64,000 bases of DNA, taken from assembly GCA_020444475.1 (NCBI GenBank), contig JAHLKV010000001.1, positions 620,001-684,000 of the forward strand, read 5' to 3'. The notes under the pieces are model-generated. The model saw nothing but the letters and a program-made list of their open reading frames with translations, was not told the origin of the DNA and did no database searches. This stretch comes from a bacterium (lineage in GTDB: Bacteria; Zixibacteria; MSB-5A5; GN15; FEB-12). Of this stretch, positions 61,863 through 64,000 are shown piece by piece. The stretch's first letter is position 1, and each line of letters begins with the position of its first letter. Position numbers and translations under genes: made by a program.

Positions 61863-63146
61863 ATGGCCGCTACCAACACCATGACCAAAGCTCCCTTCGG
61901 CTTCTCAAACCTCCCCGATGCCGATATCTACCACGCCGAAAAGACATTCGGCGCCCATCACTACGGACGTATCGACCTCGTCGTCCGCAAGGCCGAAGGA
62001 TGCTGGTTGACCAACCACGAAGAGAAGAAATTTTTTGACTGTCTCGCGGCCTACTCCGCCGCCAACCAGGGCCACCATCACCCCCATATCGTCAACGCCC
62101 TGATCGAGGCCCTCAAAGGCCACTACGGCTCCGTGATCTCGAATGTCGTCTACACCGACTCACTCGCCATGTTCCTCAAGCGCCTCGCCACCACCGTCCC
62201 GCAGCTCGGACCCCGTTTCGGCGCCCACGGCAACAAAGTCCTGCCGAAAAACGGCGGTGTCGAATCGGTCGAAACCGCGGTCAAGCTCGCCCGCTATTAC
62301 GGCTGGAAACAAAAAGGCATCGAGGACGGCAAGCAGGAAATCATCGTTTTCGAACGCAACTTCCACGGTCGCATGATCACCACCGTGTCGTTCTCGCCGA
62401 CCAAGAAATACAAAGAAGGTTTCGGCCCCCTGACTCCCGGCTTCAAGTTCGCCAAATACGGCGACCTCGATTCGGTCGAGAAACTCATCACCCCCAACAC
62501 CTGTGGTATCCTCGTCGAACCGGGTCAGGGCGAAGGCGGCATGTACATGCCCCCGGCCGGCTTCCTCAAAGGCCTCCGCGAGCTGTCCGACAAAAACGAC
62601 CTCGTCCTGATTTTCGATGAAATCCAGGTCGGCCTCGGACGCACCGGCAAGATGTTCTGTTTCGAACACGAAAACGTCATCCCCGATGCGGTCACGCTCG
62701 GCAAAGCCATCTCCGGCGGACTCGTCCCGCTGTCGTGCATGGTCGCCAACAGCAAGCTGATGGATCTCGTCTTCCGTCCGGGCTCCGATGGTTCCACCTA
62801 CGGTGGTTATCCGCTCGCCTGTGTCGCCGGCAATGCTGCCATTGATGTCTTGATCGATGAGAAACTGCCGCAGCGCGCCGAAGAGATGGGCAGGAAGATG
62901 AAGGCGAAGATCGACGATATCGCCTCGCGCTCGGACAAGGTGAAAGAGGTCCGCGGCCGCGGGCTGTTTATCGGGATCGAGGTTAACGACGGCGATGCTA
63001 TGAAGTACTGCCGCCAGTTGCTGGAGCTTGGCGTGCTGGCCAACGACAGCTACGGCCACACGATTCGCATGTCCCCGCCGCTGATCCTGACCGATAACGA
63101 GATCGACTATGTCTGCGAGCGCCTCGAGAAGGTGCTGGTGGGCTGA
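61863..63146 (+). CDS. rocD: Ornithine-oxo-acid aminotransferase (class III)
   Basis: 427 residues from the ATG at 61863 (GGGGTG at 6 nt). Class III PLP aminotransferase. FGAHHYGRIDLVVRKAEGCW and FFDCLAAYSAANQGHHHPHI match the ornithine aminotransferase opening (YxAHNY, AYSAxNQGHxHPxI). The PLP lysine is K281 in TLGKAISGG, with LIFDEIQVGLGRTG before it. ELSDKNDLVL and FERNFHGRMITTVSFS also agree. Ornithine delta-aminotransferase fits better than acetylornithine aminotransferase (argD). It has a strong own promoter and terminator. Confidence 0.8.
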   Translation: MAATNTMTKAPFGFSNLPDADIYHAEKTFGAHHYGRIDLVVRKAEGCWLTNHEEKKFFDCLAAYSAANQGHHHPHIVNALIEALKGHYGSVISNVVYTDSLAMFLKRLATTVPQLGPRFGAHGNKVLPKNGGVESVETAVKLARYYGWKQKGIEDGKQEIIVFERNFHGRMITTVSFSPTKKYKEGFGPLTPGFKFAKYGDLDSVEKLITPNTCGILVEPGQGEGGMYMPPAGFLKGLRELSDKNDLVLIFDEIQVGLGRTGKMFCFEHENVIPDAVTLGKAISGGLVPLSCMVANSKLMDLVFRPGSDGSTYGGYPLACVAGNAAIDVLIDEKLPQRAEEMGRKMKAKIDDIASRSDKVKEVRGRGLFIGIEVNDGDAMKYCRQLLELGVLANDSYGHTIRMSPPLILTDNEIDYVCERLEKVLVG

Positions 63147-63175
63147 TTTCGACTGATATTACTGATGTAATGAAA

Positions 63176-63206
63176 AAGGCGACCCTGATGAAGGGTCGCC
63201 TTTTCT
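63176..63206 (+). terminator. Rho-independent terminator of rocD
   Basis: A perfect 11-bp stem AAGGCGACCCT / AGGGTCGCCTT (63176-63186 and 63192-63202) is followed by TTCTTCT. Confidence 0.85.
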
Positions 63207-63288
63207 TCTATCACTCCAGACATAAGACGTCAAGAGACCATTCTTTTGGGCGGCCACGTCCTCGCCATTTTGCATAGTATCAGTAACT

Positions 63289-64000
63289 CTAGTTCCCCTT
63301 GACCAGCAATGCAGATAGCTCTTCGTGAAGTAGGCGACACTCCAAGAAACGGATCTCGGTGGCGGTTAGCGGAAATCGGGTCCACCAATAGCCCCTCTGA
63401 GTTACAAACAGTGAGACAACTTTAACTTTCCCTCGCCCAATGTCCCAATTCAATAGCCTTGCGACCCTTTGCCCATTCGCTTTCAAGTAGTCGTGACGTT
63501 TCTCAACCTTTGCCAGATAGCCTTCTTCAAGTGACCCATCCAGCTTCTTTCTTCCGAAAATCTTTTCCGCAATCCGTCGAGTATCTTTGAAGCACAGTGC
63601 TGGATCAATGATCTTGGACTCTATGTTGATCATGAGTCTCTGCCGGGGAAAGCACGCAAGAACATCACAATCGCCGATCTCGCCTGCTCCGGGGTCCAGC
63701 TTGATGATATACACATTTCGCTCCACCATGTTTGTGAAGCGTCCAACTATCTCCGCAATCTTCAATTCTAGCTGCCTCGTCAGAGTTTCGTGCGCTCGCC
63801 GAAGATATTCCTTTGTTGACGGCGCATCGATCGGAAGAGGCAGCTTGTAGGAGTCAGCCATGCTCATCCAAAGACTGCGTGCCTTTTGAGTCGTATAGGG
63901 ACCCCAGTAGTACACCCCTCCGATAGCGACGATTGGATTAACCGTGTATCGGGCTTCTCGCTTCGCAAACTCCCAAACGGGTATGTCGGGAGCTGGCTGC
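63289..64000 (-). CDS. PD-(D/E)XK nuclease-like protein, partial (N-terminus outside window)
   Basis: The frame stays open past the GTG at 63915 to the window edge with plausible coding (PAPDIPVWEFAKREARYTVN), so the visible ~236 residues are the C-terminal part of a longer protein. The segment GEIGDCDVLACFPRQRLMIN followed by IESK has the D-x-D...E-x-K layout of PD-(D/E)XK nucleases (D in GDCDV, E and K in IESK). No target is known. The region is visibly lower in GC than the metabolic genes to its left, as in the gene at 41998-42885, which suggests acquired DNA, possibly a defence locus that continues beyond the window. Confidence 0.55.
   Translation of the reverse strand, partial: QPAPDIPVWEFAKREARYTVNPIVAIGGVYYWGPYTTQKARSLWMSMADSYKLPLPIDAPSTKEYLRRAHETLTRQLELKIAEIVGRFTNMVERNVYIIKLDPGAGEIGDCDVLACFPRQRLMINIESKIIDPALCFKDTRRIAEKIFGRKKLDGSLEEGYLAKVEKRHDYLKANGQRVARLLNWDIGRGKVKVVSLFVTQRGYWWTRFPLTATEIRFLECRLLHEELSALLVKGN

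Overview
The window is a gene-dense bacterial chromosome fragment (GC roughly 58-60% by eye). I infer an uncultured member of the FCB superphylum, Zixibacteria being the best guess. The reasons are many CSxDxNPT-type lipoproteins, dockerin-like and cohesin-like modules on exported proteins, a Bacteroidetes-style Hcp, CsgG lipoproteins and TVGYGD-type receptor channels. No rRNA is present, so this placement is an inference.

Region 1 (1-11610, + strand) is a contractile-injection (type VI secretion) locus: sheath TssC (cut by the window edge), tube TssD/Hcp, spike VgrG, and baseplate TssE, TssF, TssG and TssK. These are followed by a tail-anchored protein in the TssL position, a GTPase-TM-ectodomain protein in the TssM position, and an exported protein. 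The TssG carries an N-terminal PASTA-like domain, and the membrane proteins are strongly reduced relative to classical TssL/TssM.

Region 2 (11692-23904, - strand) is a cell-envelope signalling block. It holds two transmembrane PEGA Ser/Thr kinases, each followed by envelope genes: two CsgG-domain proteins, a beta-barrel and a cohesin-LRR lipoprotein after the first, and a beta-barrel after the second. A GluR0-like glutamate-receptor potassium channel lies between them. A secreted tricorn-type protease (24342-27611, +) and a small beta-barrel follow.

Region 3 (29345-34785, - strand) is a tight four-gene operon: ECF-like sigma factor, putative anti-sigma factor, TPR-CHAT caspase-like protease, and secreted subtilase with a dockerin-like tail. 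It is a good candidate for a little-described sigma/protease signalling system. A DUF885 peptidase and glnS follow.

Region 4 (38719-46030) is accessory and repeat-rich. It has a lipoprotein of the thiol-activated cytolysin family, a lower-GC nuclease-like gene, a PAS-PAS-LuxR regulator and tRNA-Gln(CTG).

Region 5 (46033-54287, - strand) is core metabolism: a SET-domain methyltransferase, queG, rpe, pgi, tkt, a YbjQ-like protein, a glucokinase-fold protein lacking its usual phosphate loop, and thiN.

Region 6 (54300-64000) holds a seven-repeat propeller lipoprotein, three small lipoproteins (two with a duplicated upstream leader), nfnAB, an ornithine aminotransferase, and a partial nuclease-like gene at the edge. 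At least six families of palindromic repeats recur in the intergenic regions from about 19.8 kb to 59 kb. Twice they supply the last codons of a gene.
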